Origin: G001797105 sp964528155 | Lineage (GTDB): Bacteria; Chloroflexota; Anaerolineae; Anaerolineales; E44-bin32 | NCBI GenBank assembly: GCA_964528155.1 | Contig: CAZGRL010000061.1 | Coordinates: forward strand, 1-21,063 | Direction of reading: 5' to 3' | DNA length: 21,063 bases | Shown: one piece after another, positions 1 through 8,098 of the stretch | Position numbering within the stretch: the first letter of the stretch is position 1 | How the letters are laid out: every line of letters starts with the position of its first letter | Program-made: the position numbers and the translations under genes | Notes under the pieces: generated by a model | Seen by the model: the letters and a program-made list of their open reading frames with translations, nothing else | Database searches by the model: none | Told to the model about the DNA's origin: nothing

Positions 1-290
1 CGATTTGGGGTGGTTTTGGGGAGATCGCCCCTCCTTAACACCATCTAGACACTGGGAATCGGGGGTTCTAGCTTCTCGGGGTCGTGGACAGTACTTGGCT
101 TTCTTACCGGACCGAGAAACAGGATGAACTGGCAATATGAAGCTGATATTCGAGGGGCAAGTTGTGCCGCCAAACGCATGTCCAAGGCGATGATATTGAC
201 ACAGAAGCGGGCATTTGGATGGTTGATTGTTTCCAAGGCCTCGATGACGACTGCTAGACTCGCTGAGATCGAATAGCGCAAGAGGAAGAG
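1..290. other. No confident gene upstream of the lipoprotein
   Basis: I see no recognisable gene here. The minus strand has a 78-residue open frame (45-281) with no ribosome binding site or family resemblance that I can recognise. The last bases, just before the GTG at 291, are purine-rich (aagaggaagag) and are the likely ribosome binding region of the next gene. A small GC hairpin (GGGG, 6 nt, CCCC) lies at 18-31. Confidence 0.4.
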
Positions 291-2693
291 GTGAGAGCTC
301 CGCCCACCGACAGGTGCGCGGAGATCACGGGATCTCAGCGATCCCCCTTGAAAAGGGCGAGTCGAGCCATTGGGGCCGCATCAATGAGCGGTCCACGGCT
401 GGAGGGTGGGGTGGGCTCGCTTGGGCAATGGAACCCTCGTCTGCGTGTTCGGCTGGCCGCTCTGTCGGCGTGTCTCGCCGCGGTGTTGGCCTGCAGTCTG
501 TTCACGGGGCTGGTCCGGCCGACGGAGCCCTCGATGGAGGGCGGTGCAAAGGTCCGAATCGAATCGGCTGAGGGTGGATCTCTGGCATTGGCGGACGGTT
601 CCTCGCTGGAGATTCCGCCGGGGGCTTTGTCTGCCGATGTTGAGGTCTCTCTCCGTCAGGTGGAGGCTGGGAGTGCAACGGGCGGTGCCGGCGAGTTCAC
701 CATGCCGGTGGGAAGCCGATACGAGGTTGATCTGGGCGGGCAGGAGCTACTCGGACCTGTGAGGCTTGAGATCCCCTTCGACCGCGCCGCCCTGCCGCCG
801 GGCGAAGATCCACAGCATGTCTTCCTGACCTATTTCGACGAGGAACAAGGGGAGTGGGTGTTTGCGGGAGGCGAGCCGGATCTGGTGCGGAATGTCATCG
901 TGCTGGAGGTGGATCACGGTTCATGGTGGGAGCCGGCGACATGGAACTGGGAGGCCTGGTCGGCTGCGCTCAACGACATCCTGAGTGCGAACATCGTATC
1001 GATCTTCGAGGGTGTGGCTCTGCTGGTGGATGACTGTCCGCAGGAGGGGCAGTACGTGTCGGTTGATGCGAGCAGAGCGAACGGATTGGTACAGGGATGC
1101 GTAGAGCGCGTTGATGCGCAGGCAGCGGAGCTTCGGGTGGTGAACCCAAGGGCGATCTATGTGGAAGTTCAACCGTTGGCCGGTGGTGGGTATTTCAATC
1201 GGACGCTCCTGGCCCCTGGAGAGAGCCTGCGTTTCCGTGCGGACACTGGGGACCCGTCCCCGCTGGTCGTTTCCGCGGACGTCACCCAGAAGGCGGGGCT
1301 GCAGCTGGCCATCCACATGACGATCGCCATGTTGCCAGGGTTCAACCAGCTAGGGTTCCAGGGGCGCACGGTTGCTTGTTTGACAGAGCGGCTGGCGGAT
1401 GTGTCGTTCCTGGTCTCTGCCTCGGAAGCCCTTCTGGAGGGGAATGGCGCTGCGGCGGCCGAGCACATCGCGGACATGTATCAGCATGAGGACGTTATGC
1501 GGCGGTTCATCACGGCGGCGGATGACTGCGCTTACGGGCCTGCGGCGACGTGGAGCCTGCCCGGGCTGAAGATGGTGGGCGCTTCACTCGCTACGATCCA
1601 GAGCTCGGTCGAATTCGTGCCTAACTTCCTGTTCAACTCCCACGGAGAAGTCGTGTTCCGGTGGGACACACCGTCCCTTGGTGACGAGCAAAAGGAGACC
1701 GATGGACTTCTCGCAATCATCGGGGCTGATTGGAATGTATGGCTAATGAAAGCTGATGGAACCGATCCCCGGCAGCTGACCTTTGATACTCAGGCAGGTC
1801 CGGGGATCTGGTCCCCTCTTGTGGGCTATCGCACTCCTAGATGGTCTCGAGATGGAGGTGCGCTCGGGGTTCTGCGGCATGGCCCTGCGGGAAACTCGAT
1901 CGTTGTCTTCAATTCACCAGACTATGCTGCCAGGGAATTCCCGTTAAGCGAAGAAGGGTCCTTCGATTGGCTCCCGAATGGCAGATCGATCGTCTTCGCT
2001 GACGCCCCCTTCGATCCTGCGGGAAGAGGAAACTACCCCGGTGGCCTGTCAATTCTGGACCTTGATTCTGGTGAGGTCCGACCTCTCCTTGAATCAGGCG
2101 CAGACCTGCGATTGACAGACCCCGACTGGGCTCCTGCTGGCGGAAATGTGTTCTTCAGTGTCGAGCCGTCCCCGTGGCCATCCATGATGTGGGCTCCCAC
2201 TCTGGGCCTGGGCCGAGGGGACGCGAACCAATACATAGAGGTGTCCACGGTTGCCAGCCCTACGTGCGACTGGGCTCCCTATGGAGATCGTTTGGCGTGT
2301 GGGAACGGCAACATGGAGTTCTCTGGTTCACAACTGGTTGTCCTTTCGACTTCCGGGGAGGAGCTTCTGCGGATACCGGCGGAGCAAAGCCAGAGCTTTG
2401 TAAGGTATCCACTCTGGTCGCCTGACAGCACGCACGTAGCCTTTGAAAGATCACCATGCTGTCCGCCAGGAGAAATGGAGCTAGACCTCGTTGAGATAGA
2501 TGGGGATAGCGTGAGTCCACCAATGACAGTCGGGAACAACCTCCTCCCAGTTAGCTGGTCGCCGGATGGGGGGCGACTGGTGGCACTCTCCAACCCATAT
2601 GGCATGCCGAAAGTCGTGGTTGTGGACATCCTGAGCTTCGCGACCGTGGTGATAAGGGACGGCTTCTTCGCGGCTTGGCAACCGTGTCCTTAG
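291..2693 (+). CDS. Predicted lipoprotein with ZU5-like domain and C-terminal PD40/TolB-like beta-propeller
   Basis: Probable surface-anchored binding or structural protein of 800 residues; no enzymatic role can be assigned. A hydrophobic export segment spans about residues 52-74 and ends in a lipobox-like VLAC with Cys68, so lipid anchoring is likely. Residues about 85-165 (GGSLALADGSSLEIPPGALS) look like a ZU5 domain, a beta-sandwich often found in exported proteins. Residues about 475-800 hold repeated motifs such as NVWLMKADGTDPRQLT and PLWSPDSTHVAF, typical of PD40/TolB-type propeller blades. The GTG at 291 follows a purine-rich stretch. An ATG at 384 (residue 32) would give a more usual signal-peptide length and may be the true start. 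It faces the defence cluster tail to tail and shows no operon partner. Confidence 0.7.
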   Translation: MRAPPTDRCAEITGSQRSPLKRASRAIGAASMSGPRLEGGVGSLGQWNPRLRVRLAALSACLAAVLACSLFTGLVRPTEPSMEGGAKVRIESAEGGSLALADGSSLEIPPGALSADVEVSLRQVEAGSATGGAGEFTMPVGSRYEVDLGGQELLGPVRLEIPFDRAALPPGEDPQHVFLTYFDEEQGEWVFAGGEPDLVRNVIVLEVDHGSWWEPATWNWEAWSAALNDILSANIVSIFEGVALLVDDCPQEGQYVSVDASRANGLVQGCVERVDAQAAELRVVNPRAIYVEVQPLAGGGYFNRTLLAPGESLRFRADTGDPSPLVVSADVTQKAGLQLAIHMTIAMLPGFNQLGFQGRTVACLTERLADVSFLVSASEALLEGNGAAAAEHIADMYQHEDVMRRFITAADDCAYGPAATWSLPGLKMVGASLATIQSSVEFVPNFLFNSHGEVVFRWDTPSLGDEQKETDGLLAIIGADWNVWLMKADGTDPRQLTFDTQAGPGIWSPLVGYRTPRWSRDGGALGVLRHGPAGNSIVVFNSPDYAAREFPLSEEGSFDWLPNGRSIVFADAPFDPAGRGNYPGGLSILDLDSGEVRPLLESGADLRLTDPDWAPAGGNVFFSVEPSPWPSMMWAPTLGLGRGDANQYIEVSTVASPTCDWAPYGDRLACGNGNMEFSGSQLVVLSTSGEELLRIPAEQSQSFVRYPLWSPDSTHVAFERSPCCPPGEMELDLVEIDGDSVSPPMTVGNNLLPVSWSPDGGRLVALSNPYGMPKVVVVDILSFATVVIRDGFFAAWQPCP

Positions 2694-3014
2694 ACGACTG
2701 CTCTCGCGCTTCTGGGGGAGATACGCACCAAGGACGAGAGCGCCCGGACGTTTTCCGACACGGCTCGCGAGTGCGTCCGTCCTGTTCTTTCGGAGTCTGC
2801 ATAAACCCATCAGACAACATGCGGCAAGAGACCGCCAATGGAGGGGAGGGGAAGCGGACGCCACAGTGACCGTCGGCAACGATCTGCTGAGGTGGCATCC
2901 GTTCGATGGGATCCACCTCTTTCGCCAGCAGCGTTTCTGCGAATGCTCCGTTCGCAGAGCCACAAATAGGGGAGATCAGCACATCGGACAGGTCCTTTTT
3001 TCTCCGGGCTAATG
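2694..3014. other. Intergenic region between convergent genes, flank of predicted mobile element
   Basis: This region separates the lipoprotein stop from the left predicted element end. It contains a perfect 8-bp stem with a 7-nt loop (TCTGCGAA / TTCGCAGA, 2936-2958), and a run of six T at 2996-3001, too far from that stem to form a classic terminator. A minus-strand GTG-initiated frame begins at 3057, 13 bp after the STAND stop and behind AGGATGG. It runs through the region into the lipoprotein gene (to 2551). Its first 60 or so residues could be real, but the rest looks like antisense noise, so I do not call it. Confidence 0.35.
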
Positions 3015-3036
3015 CAACTAAATGACGCTTAAGTTG
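3015..3036 (+). repeat. Left predicted end of the recombinase element: CAACTAAA-N6-TTAAGTTG
   Basis: Left arm CAACTAAA is at 3015-3022, the centre TGACGC at 3023-3028, and the right arm TTAAGTTG at 3029-3036. The flanking G3014 and C3037 extend the imperfect palindrome to 9 bp per arm. The same two arms with the same 6-bp spacing occur once more, inverted, at 12426-12447 just upstream of the tyrosine recombinase gene. This is the geometry of a tyrosine recombinase core site: two inverted binding arms around a 6-bp crossover. It lies 34 bp beyond the stop of the STAND gene, so the pair brackets the four-gene cluster exactly. Confidence 0.65.
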
Positions 3037-3070
3037 CGCCGGCGTTGCCAAGGACACGGTCCATCCTGAG

Positions 3071-6000
3071 TCAATCTTCAGTACGGATAACGGCGAGAAG
3101 CTCCTGTGAGACCTCGCCGGAGGCCCCGTCGCGGTGGTCCACGAAGCACTTCAAGATTCCTCTTGGCACGTCACCTTGAAGCGCGTAGGCTCCCGTCAAG
3201 CGTAGCGAGACGTGATAGTCCGGCGAGAACCCTGGGCCGATCACCCTCTTCTCTCCCCGGACGGCCCAGCAGATTGTGTAGCCGTTGGCAGCGAGGAACT
3301 CCATCAGGCTGACCTTCCGGACTAGCAGAGCACTCGGACCTTCTTCGAACGCCGTAGGATCGAAGACCACAACTCTGCCTTGAGCATCGACAAACTCTGC
3401 GCCGTGCCCGTTCCACCGCAGATTCAGGCCACCGAGGAGGTCGCGCACCGGGAGTCGAAGTCGGCAAGTTTCATCCAGTGAACAATCGAATCCACCCGAT
3501 TCGTGGATGTAGTCAACGGTGGCAAAGCGGATCTCGACGGGACAGCCGCGACCCAGCTCAGTCCAACCGTAGGCCCCAAAGTATGGCTGCTCGAAGTAGC
3601 GGGCTGCCGGCGACCAAGCATGCTCCCCCAGGAACATCCCATTGATCTCAGGCGGATCCACCATCCAGTGTCCCGAGAGATCAACTTGCTCTGCCCACTC
3701 CATGAAGGGCTGAGTGTCCTCTTGATGGATAAGGTAGCCGGTGAACATGTACCAGAGATCACGCCGCTCTACATCTGTTGTTTCCAAGTGCGGGGGCACC
3801 GATTGCTGCCAATTCAAGTACCCCTGAAGATTAACCCAGCTTGACCCGTCGCTTGGGCGCGTCGCGAGCAGAAGGTCTTCCACTTTGGGGAGGTCATCGC
3901 AGTTCGTGGCCCAATCTGATGGATCTTGCGGTGATTCCCAGCTTTCAAACCTGGCAGACCCCCACCAAGCTGGCGAGTGGCCGCTCCATGAAGTCCCTCC
4001 CTTCGCTGCTCTGAGCGTGCAAGAGGGGTCGATGTCCCGGAGATTTTCCTGCCAGGGCCCGTCATATTCCCTAGCCCCTTCATCCCCGCGGAACGCTTCG
4101 CGGTATTGAAAGTGGTCAGCGATGAGGGCCAAGATCTCATGGTACGCGATCCACTGGTACTTCTTGCCGAACCGCTCCGCCTTCGAGGCCGCGCGGCCGT
4201 GAAATCCTATGGTGAAGCGGTCGAATTCTCCAAAGCGCTCGGTGGTCCAGCCCAGGTTAAAAACCCTCCAGAGCACATAGCGTTGGATGATTCCGAGGTC
4301 GAATCGTGGAGCCCTCTCTCGATTGTTCATGGCTTCAGAGCGAGCTTTCAGAGCTATTCTGAGACCCTCTGCGTGCTCCGGTGTGAGGGCTGACTCGAGG
4401 GCCGCGAGAGCGGAGTCCCGTCGTAGCCGGGCCTCGGCAAGCTCGGCGTTTGGTGCGACCTCATCGCTCGACTCTCCATGCCTCCCATCTGAGTCCACTT
4501 GTTCCTCGCCAGTTGCCGGCATGACGATGACCTTTATCGGTGTAAGGCGAATCAAGGCATCGTTGGCTTGTTCAAAGTTCTGCCAGGCCGACTTCTCTGC
4601 ATCCGAGAAAGTGCTGACGACCTCGACGAGACGCTCCTCGTGGGATTTCCATGGGGGCTCGTCAAGTCGCAGGCTGAGCCACCCCTTAGAGGAAGAGTTT
4701 GTCCCAATCACGTACCAAGCGAAATCGTCGCTCATAACAGAACTGCCGATCCGGTTTCGCGCCCACTCAAGGTCCCCGCTGTCATGGGATCCTCGGGACC
4801 AGTCCGGCAGGAGCAGCTTCACTTCATCCTCGGTCGGTATCGGTGGCCATTGACTTTCGTATGGCGGGCGTATCCGCTTGGCGTCCACGTTGATATCTGC
4901 CCCGAGGTAAAGCGCACGCTCAACCACGCCGCGCGCATAGTCGCGAAGGAGAATGTTGGGAGGGGGCGCGCCGCGAGCGAAAACCCGCTCGTACACGCAG
5001 GATGCGAGGAGACCAACCTCGTCTGCCTCTTGGCCCAACATGGAAGTGCTGTAAGCGACCGCATAGATGCGCTCTGCGACGTACGGGTCATCGACATCAG
5101 TAAACAGTTCTACTAAACGGGTAACTGCCTGGAGTCGACCGCTCAGCAGGCTCACGAGGGCTTTCGTCGCTCTGTCGCGGAGGAAACGGTTTGAAACTGT
5201 CAACATCCACGACAGCGCAATTGCGCAGAGATCCACCGTGTCATCGTCCAAGACAACATCCGGTTTGACCGACCACGCCCAATTGACCAGCCGGTCTACC
5301 GCCCCCTGGGTCTCCCATGCGTGGTGTAGGAAGACGCTCCACCAAGAATCCCGATCGGGCATCGCATCCTTTCTGAGCCGCTGGTTTAGGAATAGGGCGT
5401 TGAGCGGATGCTTTGGAAGTGTGGCAACCGTAAGAAGGGCATCAAGCGTTTCAAAGAGATCCTGCTCAGTTCCGATGAAGTCATCGAGGACAGCCAACGT
5501 TGCCGCCGAGAAAGCTTCAGGAGCGCGCCACACCAGGCTTTGCCGGAAGGCATCGCGGATCCCCGATCGTTCCCTCACGCCCCGATACAATTCGGGTAAT
5601 TCTAGCCCAGTGCGCTCGGGAATCTGGACGCACAAGGCTTCCAAGACGCCTATCGGGAAGTAACCTCTAGGATGACACAGGGATCTCCACTGCTTGTTTC
5701 TGGCGACGTGGAGGTTCAGCCAGAGTCTCACCTTCAGGATGAAGCGCAATGCGGGCGTTGCCCTGGCTTTGTGACCGCTGTTCCTTACCCCAATGCTTCT
5801 GAGCATTGCCTCTGCTACAAGATGGTCTCCCAACCGGTCATACCCGAAGTAGACCACCTCCTCGCCCTTTGCCCGGCCAAGTCCGAGGTCTTCGGCGAGG
5901 ACACCTTCGGTCACGAGACCTCGGTATAAGGATTCCTCGAAGTTGCGCCCAGGAAGCAGGCTGTCCACAACATGACGCGCGTCGGCAAGGGGCAACCAGC

Positions 6001-7789
6001 GATCCCCTGATGCCACCATTGCCTCCGCAAAGGCTCTGACAGCCTTATGGACGAGCTCGCTTCTCTCGTCGAATCCGAGTCTCTCAGAGAGACGTTTGTT
6101 GACGGCGTTAAGGAACAGCCGCGAGGCGAAGGTAATGCCCTGGAATCCGCGAGGCAGCGTGCGTTGCCCAGTTTCGCTCAGTCCCACGCAGAGCGTCTTC
6201 AGGTAGAAGGGGCTACTGAACTCCGGTGCCAGGAGTGGGGTTGAGGGAAGCTGCAGGTTGTAGTACGAGAAGTAGGCTTGCACAGCATCGTACTCGTGTC
6301 CCGCGAATCCATCGTGAACAATATGGACGGCCCGACCACGCACCTCCTGTGGAACAATGGTCTCCTCATAGGACGTCCGGACAGAGAGAATGATGCCGAT
6401 CCAGGGCGACCTCGCCAGATGCTCGACGAATGCTGCCAAGCTAGTTGGCCAAATTCGCCTCCCCGCTCCTTCATTTAGCGCGTCGACCACCACAAGGGCA
6501 CGACTATCTGTTGCTTGCGCGGCCGCTTCTAAAGCCCCGACGAATTCATCCGTGGTCAGATCCCCAAGGTCGAGAAGCTGGAGTGCCTGCCTCCGGGGTG
6601 GTTCATTGCTGATGAACTGCTGGCCCATAAGGAGCACAGTGGGCTGGACATCCGAGATCCGCTGATGGGCCAAGTCGCAGAGGAGGTGTGTCTTGCCGGT
6701 GCCTGCGGCTCCCTTCAGAAGCATGAGAGCGCTGCCGGCGATCCTGTCGGCATCCTCAAGTGCCTCTCGCGTCACGCGGAGCTCGTAGGCTAACCGCCTA
6801 AGGTGATATCGATGATCCCTGAACGCGTTTGGGACATAAGCGGAGTGCGCATCCCCCTTTCCCGCGGCGCGGCGCTCGTCGTCGTGGCGCTCTTCGTGCA
6901 CAACCAGCAGATCCTCAAGTTCCTCTGCTGCCTTCTCCGCGGCGGTCGTCAGATTCGCGATCTCCCGAAAGGGTAGGTCCCCGGCTGGCTGCAGTGCGAT
7001 CGACCCTAGTTCTGTCAGGACTTCCCCCACCTTCCTTGACAATGTTGATGATGTAGCGACTAACTCCGAATCGAAAGGCGTGGAGGGCAGATGCCCCAAG
7101 TACCTGAGCTTTCCCCGGATTTCTCTAGCGTGGGTTTTGAGCTGATCAAAGAATCGCGGTGTCCGTCCGAAGGCCTCGAACTTGGCGGAGATCGGAAGCT
7201 CTACGTTCAGTTCGGGGGAGTAGCGCGGTCCGGCGGTCTTGTGCGCCTCTTGCAGGCGTGCCTCAAACCAGGCTTGATCGAACCGGCGAATGTCGAACCA
7301 AAAGCGTACCTTTCCTACATTCTCCGGTCTGGCCAGGCGTTCTAGGAGCTCGTGGGAACCCCAGTAAACGAACTCGACTGTCATGCCGCAGGCAGCGGCT
7401 TGAGCGTTCCACTTATGTTGATGCTTGTCCCAGCGCTCCCGAGCTGAGCGCTGCCCCGCGATTCGAGCATCAGAACGATCGACCGGAACGCAGACATAGT
7501 ACCGTGCAAGTTGAGGGTGCTTTTCCAAGGCGGTCTCGACAGACTCGTCTATCTGCGACCACTGCGAATCCCCGAGGGTATGGAAGTACTTAGCTTGCCA
7601 TCCCCATTCGTTGGCATCATGGAGGACAGCATAACAATCGACGCCGGCATCGGGGATCCCTTTGCGTTCAAATCGAGTGCCGGGCGGACACTCGGCGCGC
7701 GCTAACTGGGCGCACAACTCCTCAAAGCCGTGAGTTCTCGACCCATTCAGTGGACGTATCTGCCCCCAGTCGATGTTCACCTTGCTCAT
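3071..7789 (-). CDS. STAND-like NTPase with N-terminal Mrr-like PD-(D/E)XK nuclease (AVAST/Avs-like defence protein)
   Basis: Predicted to sense a phage component and respond by cutting DNA. The 1572 residues begin with a nuclease-like domain: Glu23/Glu24, GVD with Asp51, then WQAK with Gln65 and Lys67, the D...QxK pattern of Mrr-type PD-(D/E)XK enzymes. A P-loop follows (GAAGTGKT, Lys366), then a Walker B-like VVVDALNE (Asp436-Glu440) and a LSVRTS strand, as in NACHT/STAND ATPases. Further on, YFGYDRLGDHLVAEAML resembles the winged-helix region of such proteins. The remaining 900 or so residues have no motif I recognise and would be the sensor. Length and order match Avs-type (AVAST) proteins, but the subfamily is not assigned. 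The ATG follows GGAG at 8-nt spacing. It is the last gene of the element and may be transcribed separately, since 309 bp separate it from the OLD gene. Confidence 0.7.
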   Translation of the reverse strand: MSKVNIDWGQIRPLNGSRTHGFEELCAQLARAECPPGTRFERKGIPDAGVDCYAVLHDANEWGWQAKYFHTLGDSQWSQIDESVETALEKHPQLARYYVCVPVDRSDARIAGQRSARERWDKHQHKWNAQAAACGMTVEFVYWGSHELLERLARPENVGKVRFWFDIRRFDQAWFEARLQEAHKTAGPRYSPELNVELPISAKFEAFGRTPRFFDQLKTHAREIRGKLRYLGHLPSTPFDSELVATSSTLSRKVGEVLTELGSIALQPAGDLPFREIANLTTAAEKAAEELEDLLVVHEERHDDERRAAGKGDAHSAYVPNAFRDHRYHLRRLAYELRVTREALEDADRIAGSALMLLKGAAGTGKTHLLCDLAHQRISDVQPTVLLMGQQFISNEPPRRQALQLLDLGDLTTDEFVGALEAAAQATDSRALVVVDALNEGAGRRIWPTSLAAFVEHLARSPWIGIILSVRTSYEETIVPQEVRGRAVHIVHDGFAGHEYDAVQAYFSYYNLQLPSTPLLAPEFSSPFYLKTLCVGLSETGQRTLPRGFQGITFASRLFLNAVNKRLSERLGFDERSELVHKAVRAFAEAMVASGDRWLPLADARHVVDSLLPGRNFEESLYRGLVTEGVLAEDLGLGRAKGEEVVYFGYDRLGDHLVAEAMLRSIGVRNSGHKARATPALRFILKVRLWLNLHVARNKQWRSLCHPRGYFPIGVLEALCVQIPERTGLELPELYRGVRERSGIRDAFRQSLVWRAPEAFSAATLAVLDDFIGTEQDLFETLDALLTVATLPKHPLNALFLNQRLRKDAMPDRDSWWSVFLHHAWETQGAVDRLVNWAWSVKPDVVLDDDTVDLCAIALSWMLTVSNRFLRDRATKALVSLLSGRLQAVTRLVELFTDVDDPYVAERIYAVAYSTSMLGQEADEVGLLASCVYERVFARGAPPPNILLRDYARGVVERALYLGADINVDAKRIRPPYESQWPPIPTEDEVKLLLPDWSRGSHDSGDLEWARNRIGSSVMSDDFAWYVIGTNSSSKGWLSLRLDEPPWKSHEERLVEVVSTFSDAEKSAWQNFEQANDALIRLTPIKVIVMPATGEEQVDSDGRHGESSDEVAPNAELAEARLRRDSALAALESALTPEHAEGLRIALKARSEAMNNRERAPRFDLGIIQRYVLWRVFNLGWTTERFGEFDRFTIGFHGRAASKAERFGKKYQWIAYHEILALIADHFQYREAFRGDEGAREYDGPWQENLRDIDPSCTLRAAKGGTSWSGHSPAWWGSARFESWESPQDPSDWATNCDDLPKVEDLLLATRPSDGSSWVNLQGYLNWQQSVPPHLETTDVERRDLWYMFTGYLIHQEDTQPFMEWAEQVDLSGHWMVDPPEINGMFLGEHAWSPAARYFEQPYFGAYGWTELGRGCPVEIRFATVDYIHESGGFDCSLDETCRLRLPVRDLLGGLNLRWNGHGAEFVDAQGRVVVFDPTAFEEGPSALLVRKVSLMEFLAANGYTICWAVRGEKRVIGPGFSPDYHVSLRLTGAYALQGDVPRGILKCFVDHRDGASGEVSQELLAVIRTED

Positions 7790-8098
7790 CAGTTCGTCTC
7801 CATCCTGGAATCGGACGGGTACGAACGACCAGCCTCTGGATTCTCCTTGGGTTGTGATAGGGACCGCAACTTGAGGATAGCCGATGGAGAGAGATGCGAC
7901 GCGTTACTTAGGCCAGCAGTCCAGGGGGCGGCCCGCCTGGTCTGCCTCGGCCTCCGCGTGGCAACCGCCTCGTCCAGGCCGGGCCCCAGCCTCATTACTG
8001 GCCGATATGTGCATGACATTGGTTGCACGAGGCCACAATCGCGAAGCTCATTCAGCCCACGCCCGGGGGAATTGCCATTAGTCATCTGCTCTCGCTCC
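7790..8098. other. Gap between OLD and STAND genes
   Basis: About 310 bp lie between the OLD stop and the STAND start, and this gap probably holds the STAND gene's own promoter. A minus-strand frame of 98 residues (8085-7789) ends in TGATG overlapping the STAND start. Its composition (rich in Pro, Arg and Ser, no hydrophobic pattern) looks non-coding, so it is not called. No convincing -35/-10 pair or terminator was found. Confidence 0.35.

Noticed and set aside
45..281. 78-residue minus-strand frame at the window start.
   Set aside because: No recognisable domain, and no convincing ribosome binding site.
2551..3057. 168-residue minus-strand frame starting with GTG just after the STAND stop.
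   Set aside because: It overlaps the lipoprotein gene antisense by over 140 bp and crosses the left palindromic site. Only the first 60 or so residues look plausible, so it is not called as a gene.
7789..8085. 98-residue minus-strand frame whose TGA overlaps the STAND start (TGATG).
   Set aside because: The stop-start overlap is suggestive, but the residue composition is that of random GC-rich DNA and there is no family resemblance.
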